Shown here piece by piece: positions 4,805 through 5,293 of a stretch of DNA of 5,293 bases. How positions within the stretch are numbered: the first letter of the stretch is position 1; the number at the start of each line of letters is the position of its first letter. A model generated the notes under the pieces. The model did no database searches. It saw only the letters and a program-made list of their open reading frames with translations, and was not told the DNA's origin. The position numbers and the translations under genes were made by a program. The stretch is from positions 1 through 5,293 of the forward strand of contig JAGOBN010000333.1 in NCBI GenBank assembly GCA_017999235.1, written 5' to 3'. The stretch is from Anaerolineales bacterium. Lineage in GTDB: Bacteria; Chloroflexota; Anaerolineae; Anaerolineales; UBA6663.

Positions 4805-5293
4805 TTGGTGGCCGGCGTGGTTATTGGGGCAGCGGTGCTGGCCAGCGGGCTGATAGTGTCCATCGCCGGCGATGGGTTGGGCGCGGCCCAGCGGCTGGCG
4901 GCGGTGTCCAATGTCACCATCCCCAACGCGGCCGGCCCGACGGTGAAGGCTTATGTGGCTCGGCCAGCCGGCGCCGGCCCTTACCCAGTGGTCATCATGC
5001 TGCATGAGTTCTACGGGCTCACCGCCAGCATCAAGGCCAAGGCGGACTGGCTGGCAGCCGAAGGCTATCTGGTGGTGGCGCCGGATCTATTCCGGGGCAG
5101 CACTACCGACTACATCCCGCGCGCCATCTACCATGTGATCAGCACCCCAGCCGAGCAGGTCAACGATGATTTGGACGCGGTCTTGGCCTGGGCCGCCGCG
5201 CAGCCGGAGGCGCGGCCGGATCAGATCGTGGTGGCGGGGTTCTGCTTTGGCGGGCGTTCCGCCCTGCTCTACAGCCTGCACAACCCCCAAGTG
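4805..5293 (+). CDS. Dienelactone hydrolase family alpha/beta hydrolase, 3' end outside window, start in doubt
   Basis: Family members hydrolyse esters or lactones through a Cys-Asp-His triad with an accessory Glu. The frame is open from just after the TGA at 4799 to the window end (163 codons from TTG 4805). Numbering from TTG 4805: a hydrophobic segment at about 3-22 (AGVVIGAAVLASGLIVSIAG) looks like a signal peptide or membrane anchor with no lipobox cysteine; then PVVIMLHEFYGL with Glu68 in the family HE.(F/Y)G motif, KADWLAAEGYLVVAPDLFRG, and the nucleophile elbow GFCFGG with Cys147. The Asp and His of the triad would be beyond the window. TTG 4805 is the first usable start after the stop but has a poor ribosome site and drops the lysines that should precede the hydrophobic segment; ATG 4784 has the good site. 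A nonsense mutation or sequence error is thus plausible. It is divergent from the FtsK-like operon. The substrate cannot be inferred. Confidence 0.75.
   Translation, partial: MVAGVVIGAAVLASGLIVSIAGDGLGAAQRLAAVSNVTIPNAAGPTVKAYVARPAGAGPYPVVIMLHEFYGLTASIKAKADWLAAEGYLVVAPDLFRGSTTDYIPRAIYHVISTPAEQVNDDLDAVLAWAAAQPEARPDQIVVAGFCFGGRSALLYSLHNPQV

Noticed and set aside
1..5293. CRISPR array, tRNA/rRNA genes, insertion sequence
   Set aside because: No regularly spaced direct repeats, no recognisable RNA gene and no transposase motif were seen on either strand.

Overview
The window is about 65% G+C and reads as ordinary bacterial chromosome. The gene families, the small-protein types and the use of GTG/TTG starts best suit a Chloroflexota (Anaerolineae/Caldilineae-like) bacterium. 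That placement is a judgement from protein character, not from a search.

Left part (1-2463, + strand): the 3' part of holA (DNA polymerase III delta subunit, clamp loader), then, after 43 nt, a complete DEAD-box RNA helicase with a Gly/Arg-rich tail. A perfect 14-bp inverted repeat with T-rich flanks on both sides (2495-2531) lies between the helicase and the genes that converge on it. It looks like a shared bidirectional terminator.

Middle part (2569-4558, - strand): a compact four-gene operon. Read from its promoter, the order is (1) a short FtsK/SpoIIIE-type motor ATPase with only the alpha/beta motor region, lacking the N-terminal membrane domain and the DNA-reading gamma domain; (2) a 90-aa soluble protein of unknown function; (3) a 134-aa protein with two membrane helices and a Pro-rich tail; (4) a 90-aa protein resembling the DUF6504 type. 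Genes 1-2 are 18 nt apart, genes 2-3 overlap by 4 nt (ATGA) and genes 3-4 overlap by 13 nt. Genes 2-4 have good Shine-Dalgarno sequences; gene 1 has none that is visible. This is the most likely place for an undescribed system: a motor without its own membrane anchor, made together with a small two-helix membrane protein.

Regulatory gap (4559-4783): an AT-rich island (80 bases at about 29% G+C) between divergent genes. It holds a near-consensus sigma70 promoter for the FtsK-like operon (TTGACT-N17-TATGAT on the - strand). A TGTTCT-N9-AGAACA inverted repeat covers its -10 box. A 12-bp element recurs in inverted orientation 52 bp away, and a further TCGAAC-N7-GTTCGA repeat lies in the transcribed leader. 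Together these give five GAAC/GTTC half-sites and suggest a dedicated repressor.

Right part (4784-5293, + strand): a dienelactone-hydrolase-family alpha/beta hydrolase, cut by the window end, with a hydrophobic N-terminus. Its best start (ATG 4784 behind AGGAG) runs into an in-frame TGA after five codons, so it is either damaged at the start, started at TTG 4805, or affected by a sequence error.
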